Shown here: positions 36,194 through 44,472 of the stretch, in pieces
Layout of the letters: the number at the start of each line of letters is the position of its first letter
How positions within the stretch are numbered: the first letter of the stretch is position 1
DNA from: Planctomycetaceae bacterium
GTDB lineage: Bacteria; Planctomycetota; Planctomycetia; Pirellulales; Pirellulaceae
Direction of reading: 5' to 3'
Length of the DNA stretch: 64,000 nucleotides
Assembly: GCA_020638995.1 (NCBI GenBank)
Contig: JACKHM010000002.1
Coordinates: 1,550,001 to 1,614,000 of the forward strand
Notes under the pieces: generated by a model
The model's input: the letters and a program-made list of their open reading frames with translations, nothing else
Told to the model about the DNA's origin: nothing
Databases searched by the model: none
Made by a program: the position numbers and the translations under genes

Positions 36194-37765
36194 ATGCCGA
36201 TGCTACAACCGGGACACACTGTCGGCATCGACCTCGGTACAACCTACTCAGCAATATCACTTCTCGACGACACCGGAATTGCACAGCTACTCCCCAATTC
36301 CGATGGTAATGCAATCACGCCTTCTGTAGTACTTCTCGGCGATGACTCACAAGTTGTGGTTGGCCCATCGATCGAACGCATGTCCATCGAAGATCCGCAA
36401 AGAATCGTTGGCGCAATCAAACGAGAGATGGGCAATTCCGATTTCTACACGCTGTATCAAGGGCACAAATTGGCACCGGAGGTGATTTCTTCGCTGATTT
36501 TGAAAAAATTGCGATTGGACGCTGAACGGCAAATCGGCCCGATAGGAAATGCGGTAATCACAGTACCTTATTACTTCAACGATGTTCGCCGAAAGGCGAC
36601 ACAAGATGCCGGAGAAATCGCGGGTTTGAATGTAATCGATATCATCAACGAACCGACTGCGGCCGCGCTTGCATATGCTTGGAATCGGGGAGAATTGGGG
36701 CACCCCAACATGGCAACTTCAGAAAAGAACATACTCGTATTTGACCTGGGTGGCGGGACCTTCGATGTCACCGTAATGACATATACTTCGACGCGACTTC
36801 AAGTCAAAGCGACGGATGGCGATGTGATGCTCGGTGGCCTCGACTGGACGCAGCGACTTGTCGAAAAGGTGGTCGAGGAGTTCGTGCGAAAACATAGCAT
36901 TGACCCAAGGGATGATCCTGAGAGTTTGGCAATGCTAACGCTGGAGTGTGAGGATGCCAAGCGCGACCTAAGCAGCAAACCTGAGGTAGCCATCTCTGCA
37001 TACTCGCGGGGGAAATCGCTGACGATTAGCATGACACGCGGCGAATTCGAAAGATTGACGGGTGATCTGCTTCAGCGGACACGCGACACTACGGAATTGG
37101 CGATGGAACAAGCGGGTTTGCGGAAGGGGCAACTGGATGAGGTGCTTCTCGTCGGCGGATCGACGCTCATGCCCGTGGTGAAAACGATGCTGCGGGAGGT
37201 AACCGGTTGCGAACCGTCACAAGAATTGGACCCCGACAAGGCAGTAGCTCAAGGAGCCGCGATTCACGCGGCGATTCTCGGCGCTAGAGCAACTGGGAAA
37301 TCGAGTTCGCTGGCCAAAGGCGTCATCGAGCGATTGTCGCTTGTAGGTCTGAAAAATGTATCGTCGCATTCACTCGGCATCAAGATTCGCATGAATGGAC
37401 GCAAGGTCAATCACATCATGATTCCCAGAAACTCAAGCATACCTTGTGACGTAACGCAGCAATTCGCGACTACGAAGCCCAATCAACGCCACGTTCATGT
37501 TTGCGTTCTCGAAGGCGACGCAAGCGACCCCGATGCATGTACCCAAATTGGTGATTTCCACATCCGCGATCTTCCGACTAACTTACCGGTCGGTTCGCGC
37601 GTCGAAATCAAGTACGCTTACACAGGCGATGGGCGCATTAGCGTCTCCGCATCCGAACTAACTAGCGGAAGAGAGTCATTTGTGGAAATCGACCGTTACG
37701 CAGGGCTGGATCAAGTCGGACTCGACAATTGCCGATGCCTCATCGAGGAGTTTCGGATCGATTGA
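36194..37765 (+). CDS. Hsp70/DnaK-like protein, 3' half of a split TIR-Hsp70 gene
   Basis: 523 aa from ATG 36194. The full nucleotide-binding domain is present: VGIDLGTTYSAISLLDD at the start, INEPTAAALAYAW, VFDLGGGTFDVTVM, and LVGGSTLMP at about 320. A beta-type substrate-binding region follows (HSLGIKIRMNG), but there is no helical lid, and the protein is about 110 residues shorter than DnaK. The reading frame continues upstream through 36173-36193 and across the IS junction into the TIR frame of 33001-33582. The ancestral protein was therefore about 720 aa with TIR in front. There is no good ribosome site before 36194, so the half-gene may be poorly expressed unless read from the IS. No GrpE or DnaJ gene is nearby. 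Confidence 0.93.
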   Translation: MPMLQPGHTVGIDLGTTYSAISLLDDTGIAQLLPNSDGNAITPSVVLLGDDSQVVVGPSIERMSIEDPQRIVGAIKREMGNSDFYTLYQGHKLAPEVISSLILKKLRLDAERQIGPIGNAVITVPYYFNDVRRKATQDAGEIAGLNVIDIINEPTAAALAYAWNRGELGHPNMATSEKNILVFDLGGGTFDVTVMTYTSTRLQVKATDGDVMLGGLDWTQRLVEKVVEEFVRKHSIDPRDDPESLAMLTLECEDAKRDLSSKPEVAISAYSRGKSLTISMTRGEFERLTGDLLQRTRDTTELAMEQAGLRKGQLDEVLLVGGSTLMPVVKTMLREVTGCEPSQELDPDKAVAQGAAIHAAILGARATGKSSSLAKGVIERLSLVGLKNVSSHSLGIKIRMNGRKVNHIMIPRNSSIPCDVTQQFATTKPNQRHVHVCVLEGDASDPDACTQIGDFHIRDLPTNLPVGSRVEIKYAYTGDGRISVSASELTSGRESFVEIDRYAGLDQVGLDNCRCLIEEFRID

Positions 37766-38105
37766 GCTGAGGAAAACTGGCAAGGATGCCATCGCATTCA
37801 CCGCCACCCTAATAGCATACACGGACTTCGTAACGTACATGGGTCTCAGGGGCAACCTCATCGATTTACCGAACACTCATGAACATTCTTGTGGCGGGGT
37901 CAAAGCGATGTGTCGCCACGGAAAATGAGTAACTCCGAAGTCACGCAGTGCCGCTATTACAATCAATGGACACACACTCCTGCTGGAATCGGATGACAAG
38001 GTTACATTCACGAGGCTCTGAGATTTCGTGACCGACTGTGGGCTTCAATGGTCCTCCACCGAAACCGCTGGCTCGCAAATCAGCTTTCAAGCGAAGTGAC
38101 GCAAA
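37766..38105. other. Intergenic region, no gene seen
   Basis: 340 bases between the Hsp70-like gene and the pseudokinase-TIR gene. A short open frame here has no family-like content. No clear terminator was found. Confidence 0.45.
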
Positions 38106-39353
38106 ATGACAGAAGCAGACAGAACAGAATTGATGATCGGTCGATACGCGATTGTGAGCACCTTGTATCGAGATTCGTTCTCGACAGTTTATCGCGCAAT
38201 GGATAACGATTTGGGCCGTGCGGTCGCCATCAAAGTTCCGCCCGACGAGTTTGGCAACGACAGGCTTCACGAAGAAGCGGTGGTTCTCTCGAAACTAGAT
38301 CATCGGTCGGTCCAGGTCGTTTACGACATTGGATATCATGGATGTTTCCGTTTCATTGTCAGCGAGCTGACTGAACGGTCATTAGACGAAGAGATTCACA
38401 GCGCATATTCCGATGGCAACAGGCCAACGGTCTCCGAATTATCGAACTGGCTAGAGTGCCTTGCCGTCGTGGCAGAGGGACTAGATTACTGCCATCGACG
38501 CGGCTACATTCACCGCTGTCTTTCTCCGCGAGCGATCCGCTTCACGCGGAATGGGAGTCCATGCCTCCACCACTTCGAGTTGGCGATCAGTCGAGAATCT
38601 GCGTGTGAGGGGGAATTTGTTGGCATTCCGGCTTACATGTCTCCCGAGCAAGCACGGACATCCCCGTTGATCACTGCAGCATCTGATATCTATTCACTTG
38701 GTGTGATACTTTTCGAGGCCCTGACTGGGGAGAGGCCAAGACGAGGAACTGCACTATCACTACTCTCAAGGGTTGCTAATGGTAGTGAGATCAGAAGGCC
38801 AAGCAAAGTGTGGCCTGACATTCCACCACAACTCGAGGAAGTCTGTCTTCACTGTCTGCGCAATGATCCGTCAGAACGGTACCAGAGTGCCGCAGAGTTG
38901 GCCGTAGAACTAAGACGATGGAATCAGGGTTGCCAATCGTCAAGTCTAGGGCAGGCATTCATCAGCCATTCGTCGACGGACCGTGAATTCGTTGAACGCG
39001 AGATAATAAGTCTCCTCGAACGAAACGGCGTACGAACGTGGTACTCCAAGGTAGAAATCCACTCAGCAAAAGACTGGGAACGCACTCTCCGCGACGGACT
39101 TGAAAACAGCGACTGGCTGGTGTTCGTTATGTCGAAATCATCCTTACAATCTGAGTGGTGCCGAGATGAACTATTCTGGGCGATCGACAATTTCGACAAG
39201 GAAAAGATTGTCCCCGTACTGATCGACGATGTAAGACCAGAAGAGTTTCACATTCGACTAACGAGGATTCAGCACGTGGACTTCCGTGAGGCAGCAGCTG
39301 CATTTGAGGCTGCGCGTCACTCACTCCTTCATGCGTTTCTGGACAAGTCGTGA
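38106..39353 (+). CDS. Ser/Thr pseudokinase fused to a C-terminal TIR domain
   Basis: 415 aa. Residues about 12-275 have a protein-kinase fold with the VAIK lysine (AVAIKVP), an activation-segment end YMSPEQA and the ASDIYSLGVILFEALTG helix. However, the catalytic loop reads IHRCLSPRAIRF (Asp of HRD replaced by Cys, and Asn lost) and DFG is replaced by HFE. It is therefore predicted to be a pseudokinase that binds rather than phosphorylates. Residues about 283-400 are a TIR domain (AFISHSSTDREFVEREIISL) with a Glu in WCRDELFWAI at the NADase position. The kinase-like part probably senses a partner or ligand and controls TIR. It stands 173 bases before the RCK-RyR gene on the same strand. Confidence 0.88.
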   Translation: MTEADRTELMIGRYAIVSTLYRDSFSTVYRAMDNDLGRAVAIKVPPDEFGNDRLHEEAVVLSKLDHRSVQVVYDIGYHGCFRFIVSELTERSLDEEIHSAYSDGNRPTVSELSNWLECLAVVAEGLDYCHRRGYIHRCLSPRAIRFTRNGSPCLHHFELAISRESACEGEFVGIPAYMSPEQARTSPLITAASDIYSLGVILFEALTGERPRRGTALSLLSRVANGSEIRRPSKVWPDIPPQLEEVCLHCLRNDPSERYQSAAELAVELRRWNQGCQSSSLGQAFISHSSTDREFVEREIISLLERNGVRTWYSKVEIHSAKDWERTLRDGLENSDWLVFVMSKSSLQSEWCRDELFWAIDNFDKEKIVPVLIDDVRPEEFHIRLTRIQHVDFREAAAAFEAARHSLLHAFLDKS

Positions 39354-39525
39354 CAACTCTGCAGTATCCTTCGTCGGAGTCACAAGCTGACACTTGAATC
39401 CGGAGCCTTCGACTCCGTAATTCCGCGTCCACGAGTTGGCTTTTCCGGTCATTGCGTTATGAAACCTCGAAACTCTGTCTCAGGCCGATGAACACCGACA
39501 GTAATTTAGTAAACTGATCCTAATC

Positions 39526-41262
39526 ATGAAACACACTTTTCGACGCTGGGCCTTTGTCGCCTTTCTGATTGGGCTTGCCTTTACTCTTGGTTATGTGGGC
39601 TTTTCACAGTTGCTCCATGCGACGCCGACCGCGCATAACAACGGAGACGCCACCTACCTCACGATTCAGTTGTTCTTCCTTGAATCAGGCATGGTCGAAG
39701 GGCCGATGAACCTTCCTTTGCAGATTGCTCGATTCCTCGCACCGATTTCCGCAGCTTACGCATTAGTCCAGACCGCTACGGTCGTCTTCTCCCTGCAACT
39801 CCAACGCGTGTGGTTACGACTGATTGGCGGGCACGTCATTGTGTGTGGCTTGGGAACGAAGGGCGTTCGGCTGGTTGAACAATTGCGAGGGGCAGGCAAG
39901 CGAGTGGTTGTGATTGAACCGGACGAACAGAATCTTGATTTGAGCCGTTGCCGAGCTTTGGGGGCGACGGTGCTATCGGGTCGAGCCGACGATCCTTGGA
40001 TGCTGCGCAAAGCGGTGACCAGACGGGCAAGTACGTTGATCGCGGTCGTAGGCGATGACGGAGTTAACATTGAAACGGCGGTTCGGGCACATGGCATTCA
40101 ACGCGACAAGTCAGACGGCAGTTTGCAATGCGTTATTCATGTGAGTGATCCTCATCTGCAGAACATCTTGAAGCAACACGCGATCTTCTCACGAGTTGAT
40201 GACCCGTTTGAGTTGAGTTTTTTCAATACGTTCGAGACCGCCGCGCGCGTCATGCTGCGCGAGCCGCCGCTTTGGGCTGGCCCGGGCCAAACCGACAAGC
40301 TCGCAATGCATGTGCTGATTGTCGGTTTCGGTCGAATTGGCGAAGCACTCATCTCGCGTTTGGTTCGTGACTGGAGGATCGACCATCCGCACAACCACCA
40401 CGAACTGAATATTACAGTTGTCGATCTCGCAGCTGCCAAGCAGGAAGACATATTCAAGCTGCGTCATCCTGAACTGGCCACTGCTTCTCGAAGTCGCTTC
40501 CTGTCCGTCGATGTTCGTAGTGCGGCCTTTGCGTCGGGCGAGTTTCTTGAGGCAGAGGACTGGAACCCGAACATCGATGCTGCATTTGTGTGCTTGCCCC
40601 GAGATTCAATCGCTGCCTTCACCGCTCTAACACTTCGTCGATGGTTAAGTGCCGAAGTACCGATTATCGTTCGCATGTCGGAAGAGACAGGCATCGCCAC
40701 GCTGCTGGAAACACAGGAAGGCAACGCGGTCTTGTCCGGTGTCCGCGCTGTCGGTCTGGCCGAAATCACGTGCAACTTAAACACGGTGCTCGGAGGCACA
40801 CGAGAACAACTCGCTCAGGCCATTCATCAAGGTTACATCCAGGATCAGCTAACGCTCGGCAAGACCGTCGCGGACAACCCGTCGATGCGATCATGGCACG
40901 AACTGCCGCCTGATCTAAAGAATTCAAATCGCGCACAGGCGGACGACATCCCCATTAAACTTCGCGCCGTGAAGTGCGAAATGCGACTGAAAGCAACGGA
41001 ACCGATCAATGTCATTGAGTTTAGCGACAACGAGATCGAGCTTCTGGCCGAGACGGAGCATCGACGATTCGTGAAAGAACGCGAAGACGCTGGCTGGGAA
41101 TACGGCGAAGTCAAGGATGTCAAGAATCGGAAAAGCCCTTATCTAGTCGCCTGGAGTGACGATCGTTTACCCGAAGACGTCAAGGACTATGATCGAAATG
41201 CCGTACGGCGTCTACCCATGATCCTGGCAAAAGCCGACTACGAGGTTAGCCGCATCGAATAG
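39526..41262 (+). CDS. Membrane RCK/TrkA-N protein with C-terminal RyR domain
   Basis: 578 aa. Two hydrophobic helices (about 9-30 and 65-90) enclose a segment resembling a channel turret or re-entrant loop, but no TVGYG filter. A Rossmann domain with HVIVCGLGTKG at about 104 follows and a second with VLIVGFGRIGEAL at about 263, as in tandem RCK gates of K+ channels. From about 496 to 578 there is a RyR domain (ELLAETEHRRFVKEREDAGW, then KDYDRNAVRRL). The plausible reading is a ligand-gated membrane effector: the RyR and RCK domains sense nucleotides and act on the two-helix membrane part. The stop is followed four bases later by a 245-base repeat element. The start has no clear ribosome site. 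Confidence 0.85.
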   Translation: MKHTFRRWAFVAFLIGLAFTLGYVGFSQLLHATPTAHNNGDATYLTIQLFFLESGMVEGPMNLPLQIARFLAPISAAYALVQTATVVFSLQLQRVWLRLIGGHVIVCGLGTKGVRLVEQLRGAGKRVVVIEPDEQNLDLSRCRALGATVLSGRADDPWMLRKAVTRRASTLIAVVGDDGVNIETAVRAHGIQRDKSDGSLQCVIHVSDPHLQNILKQHAIFSRVDDPFELSFFNTFETAARVMLREPPLWAGPGQTDKLAMHVLIVGFGRIGEALISRLVRDWRIDHPHNHHELNITVVDLAAAKQEDIFKLRHPELATASRSRFLSVDVRSAAFASGEFLEAEDWNPNIDAAFVCLPRDSIAAFTALTLRRWLSAEVPIIVRMSEETGIATLLETQEGNAVLSGVRAVGLAEITCNLNTVLGGTREQLAQAIHQGYIQDQLTLGKTVADNPSMRSWHELPPDLKNSNRAQADDIPIKLRAVKCEMRLKATEPINVIEFSDNEIELLAETEHRRFVKEREDAGWEYGEVKDVKNRKSPYLVAWSDDRLPEDVKDYDRNAVRRLPMILAKADYEVSRIE

Positions 41263-41265
41263 GTT

Positions 41266-41510
41266 ACTCACAGTGAAAACTCTAGCGAGAAAGGGGACTG
41301 GCTCCGCGCTGAAGTTGGCTTGGAACCGCAGCAAATCGTTGCGACACGGTGCCTGCCCCCTTTCTTGCGGACCATCACCAACTCGGTTTGTCCGTCGGGA
41401 AAGTGGGACAAGCACCAAGGCAGCGAACACGTCGATTTTGCACGGATACTCATTCATTTCGCTGCCGTTAGAGCCAGTCCCACTTTTCCGACTCCCTTTT
41501 CACTTTGAGT
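41266..41510 (-). repeat. Dispersed palindromic repeat element, copy B (complete)
   Basis: 245 bases with 14-base terminal inverted repeats that differ at one position (ACTCACAGTGAAAA on the left, ACTCAAAGTGAAAA read from the right). Inside are two imperfect hairpins built from related motifs (GGGACTGGCTCC pairing with GGTGCCTGCCCCC, and GTGGGACAAGCACC pairing with GAGCCAGTCCCAC). Its right part is the inverted homologue of 32395-32491. No coding frame. It fits a MITE or a paired REP element; it begins right after the RCK-RyR stop and might act as terminator. Confidence 0.8.
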
Positions 41511-41679
41511 AGAACACAGTCGCGCCGTGGCGCCTCACGAAGTCGATAGCATCTGGCCGGAGCATGACGCGTCGCCAAAAGTGGATTCCCGCGAGCGGCA
41601 TAAGTACAGTAGAGAATTGCAAGTGACCACGTTCGTTATGTCTTGCGGTCTGTGCAAGAACTACACCTTCTGAGGATCA

Positions 41680-44472
41680 ATGATGGCGGCGAACACGATT
41701 GCTGTAACCGGTGACGTGCTGACGGATTATCACCTGGTAAAGTACGGCTCTGTTCCTAAGGGCTACGGGGCTCCGATGACGGAGACGCTTCAGTCGGAGC
41801 AGTTGGGCGGAGCTTGGTTCTTACACGATGTGCTAAAGCTCGCGGTCGCCGATTTGGTGACGGCAGGTTCGTGTACGCTACTTGGGCCAAGACGCGATCG
41901 GCTTGGAAGAAATGCTCCCGTCGGACACGCCTATTCAGTGTGGGGCAATGTTCCGCGAAGTGCCGAAGACCAGCGTGGGGTTTGGCGGATTGCAGATTTC
42001 CTGGGTGCGACGGCCGCCGCGACGCTCGACGCAGCGAAGCCCGTTCCGTTGGAAGACGCGGAGGGTGCCGAGGCCGCCAACTCGCCCACCATTCTGGTAC
42101 TCGATGATATCGGGCTTGGTTTTCGGGCGAACGAACATCTTTGGCCTCAAGCGATTAGATCGGAGATGAATTCGGCCGATCACACGCTTCGTAATATCGT
42201 GTTCAAGACAAACAGTTTGTCGAACGACAATCAGTTGCTTAGTCACCTCCTTCGAGACTTCCCAGATCGATTGACGCTTGTTCTTTCTGTTGACGATCTG
42301 CGTGCGCGAGGAGCTGCGATTTCGAAAGGGCTGTCCTGGGACCGGACGATCGAAGAACTGGTTGCCGAGTTTGAAACGGGGCTATCTTCGTGTGATATCG
42401 CACGTGCCAAGCGAATCATCATTCACTTCGACGCCGGAGCGGGTGCGATGAGTCTCACTCGGATGCCGCTGAAACTAGGCCCGCAGAAGAGCAATTCGAA
42501 TCCTGACACACCTGTTCGCGACCGTGCTTGCTTCGAGCGATTCCTCTACTTGCCCGATGAAGTCGAGGGAATTTGGGCTGCAAAACGACCGGGACGAATG
42601 TTTGGTCGGGCGTCCATCATTACTGCGAGTGTCGTGCGGCACATCGCCGACCCCGCGTCATACCCGTTGTTCCTCGCACTCGGACGCGGGTTAGGCGCCA
42701 GCCGATACAACAGCGAGCAGGCCGGTGGAAACGCCGCGGGAAGAGAACCACAACTGGACCGTGACGGGATATCCAGCCGTTTACATTGGCATCAATTCTC
42801 GGAGCGAGAAGACGCCGAAGATAGTAACGCCAAAAAGACACTCGCTGAGTGGGAGGAGCTGGTAAAACGAGAATCCAATTGGCCTAAGGCTGACCCTTGC
42901 GACGCCTACTACAGCGCCTTCCCGCACCAAGTGTTGACGGATGCGAGTTGGCGACAGCAGCCTACGACGCACTCGAACTTGCTTCGCGATGCCGTCGGTC
43001 CAAACATCGAGTACTACGCAGCGGTTGCGACCGATGTCGTACTCCGCGGTCCCGAACGAGGTTTGTTGCGCTCGGTCCCCAAAGCACGCTATGGCAATTT
43101 CATGACCGTTGATCGTGAAGAGATCGAACGTATCAACGCGTTGCGAAGTTTGATCGACACTTACCGTGCGTCGCCAGGAGACGTTCGTCCGCTGTCGATC
43201 GCAGTCTTTGGCCCTCCCGGCAGCGGCAAGTCGTTCGCCATCAAGCAACTTGCCGCCGAAATGTTCGGCAAAGAGAAGCAGACGTTGGAGTTCAATCTCT
43301 CACAATTCGCAGACGACGGCGTTAGCGAGTTGCATGCCGCGTTTCATCACGTCCGAGACGCCAGCATCAAAGGCGCGATCCCGTTGGTGTTTTGGGATGA
43401 ATTCGACTCGGACGACCTCAAATGGTTGAAACACTTCCTGGCACCGATGCAAGACGCCGAATTCCGTGCGGGGTCGGGAGTTCATCCATTTGGTAAGGCC
43501 ATCTTTGTATTCGCGGGCGGAACGTGTGCGACCTTTGAAGACTTTGACCGCAGCGTCGCGGCGGACCCAGCCGTGCAGTCATTCTTCCGAAGCCGAAAGG
43601 GCCCCGATTTTGTCAGTCGACTGCGAGGCTTTGTCAACATCAAGGGGCCGAATCCCTCCGACCAGGATAACCCCGCGGCCGACCCTGAGTACCTCATACG
43701 TCGCGCCATGGTTTTGCGATCGTTGCTCGAACGGTCGTATCGGCACTTGGTGGATGCGAAGACCAAAGTGGCCTGCATTAGCACCCGCGTTGTTCGGGCG
43801 TTCCTGCGTGTCAATAAGTTCTTGCACGGAGCACGCTCGCTCGAATCCGTACTTCGCATGTCCAATTTGCGGGATGCGGCACGATTTGACGTCGCCGAAC
43901 TGACGACGCCGGAGTTGCTCGCATTGCACGTAACGCCCGACTTTGTCGAGCTTGCAAATCGTCCTGAAGTGGACACCGATATTATCGAGGCGCTCAGCAA
44001 GGCATTCCATCAAGGCTGGCGCAAGATGCGTGAACAAGAAGGCTGGACGTATGCACCGGAGCGGAACGACCAGAAAAAGGAGCATCCGCTGTTGGTCGAT
44101 TTCGAAGATCTGAGTAAGGCCGATCAGCGCAAGAACTATGACCCTGCGGTGGTCACACCCGCCAAGCTTGCTCAATTGGGATATCGCATCCGTCGGCGCC
44201 GCGCCACTATCTCACAGGCTCCTGCTATTGCTCCGTGGACCGGCGACGAGATGCGGAAGCTGCTGGAGATCGAGCACGACATCTGGGTGCGGAATCATAT
44301 GCTCCAAGGCTTCGAGTATGCGACGGACGCCACGGACTATGGCCTACGGCGTCACCGTGACATTGCCGTGTTTGATGAAGTCCCGCCGGAAGATCAGGTC
44401 CTCGACGCCGCCAACATCCACGAAATCACAATAACCTTGCACGAGTATGGTTACGAGTTGGTGAAGGAATGA
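41680..44472 (+). CDS. PfkB-like - AAA ATPase - tandem RyR protein
   Basis: 930 aa. The N-terminus (AANTIAVTGDVLTDYHLVKY, then SPTILVLDDIGLGFR at about 142 and a IIIHFDAGAGAMSL stretch at about 247) recalls the PfkB/ribokinase fold, without certainty. A central P-loop ATPase has Walker A FGPPGSGKSF at about 509-518 and Walker B PLVFWDEFDSD at about 567-577. Two consecutive RyR domains end the protein (about 769-850: FHQGWRKMREQEGWTYAPER; about 857-930: EIEHDIWVRNHMLQGFEYA). A GAGG site precedes the ATG pair 41680/41683. Its stop overlaps the next TIR gene by four bases, so the ATPase and TIR are made together. It is likely a nucleotide-responsive switch for that TIR effector. Confidence 0.85.
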   Translation: MMAANTIAVTGDVLTDYHLVKYGSVPKGYGAPMTETLQSEQLGGAWFLHDVLKLAVADLVTAGSCTLLGPRRDRLGRNAPVGHAYSVWGNVPRSAEDQRGVWRIADFLGATAAATLDAAKPVPLEDAEGAEAANSPTILVLDDIGLGFRANEHLWPQAIRSEMNSADHTLRNIVFKTNSLSNDNQLLSHLLRDFPDRLTLVLSVDDLRARGAAISKGLSWDRTIEELVAEFETGLSSCDIARAKRIIIHFDAGAGAMSLTRMPLKLGPQKSNSNPDTPVRDRACFERFLYLPDEVEGIWAAKRPGRMFGRASIITASVVRHIADPASYPLFLALGRGLGASRYNSEQAGGNAAGREPQLDRDGISSRLHWHQFSEREDAEDSNAKKTLAEWEELVKRESNWPKADPCDAYYSAFPHQVLTDASWRQQPTTHSNLLRDAVGPNIEYYAAVATDVVLRGPERGLLRSVPKARYGNFMTVDREEIERINALRSLIDTYRASPGDVRPLSIAVFGPPGSGKSFAIKQLAAEMFGKEKQTLEFNLSQFADDGVSELHAAFHHVRDASIKGAIPLVFWDEFDSDDLKWLKHFLAPMQDAEFRAGSGVHPFGKAIFVFAGGTCATFEDFDRSVAADPAVQSFFRSRKGPDFVSRLRGFVNIKGPNPSDQDNPAADPEYLIRRAMVLRSLLERSYRHLVDAKTKVACISTRVVRAFLRVNKFLHGARSLESVLRMSNLRDAARFDVAELTTPELLALHVTPDFVELANRPEVDTDIIEALSKAFHQGWRKMREQEGWTYAPERNDQKKEHPLLVDFEDLSKADQRKNYDPAVVTPAKLAQLGYRIRRRRATISQAPAIAPWTGDEMRKLLEIEHDIWVRNHMLQGFEYATDATDYGLRRHRDIAVFDEVPPEDQVLDAANIHEITITLHEYGYELVKE

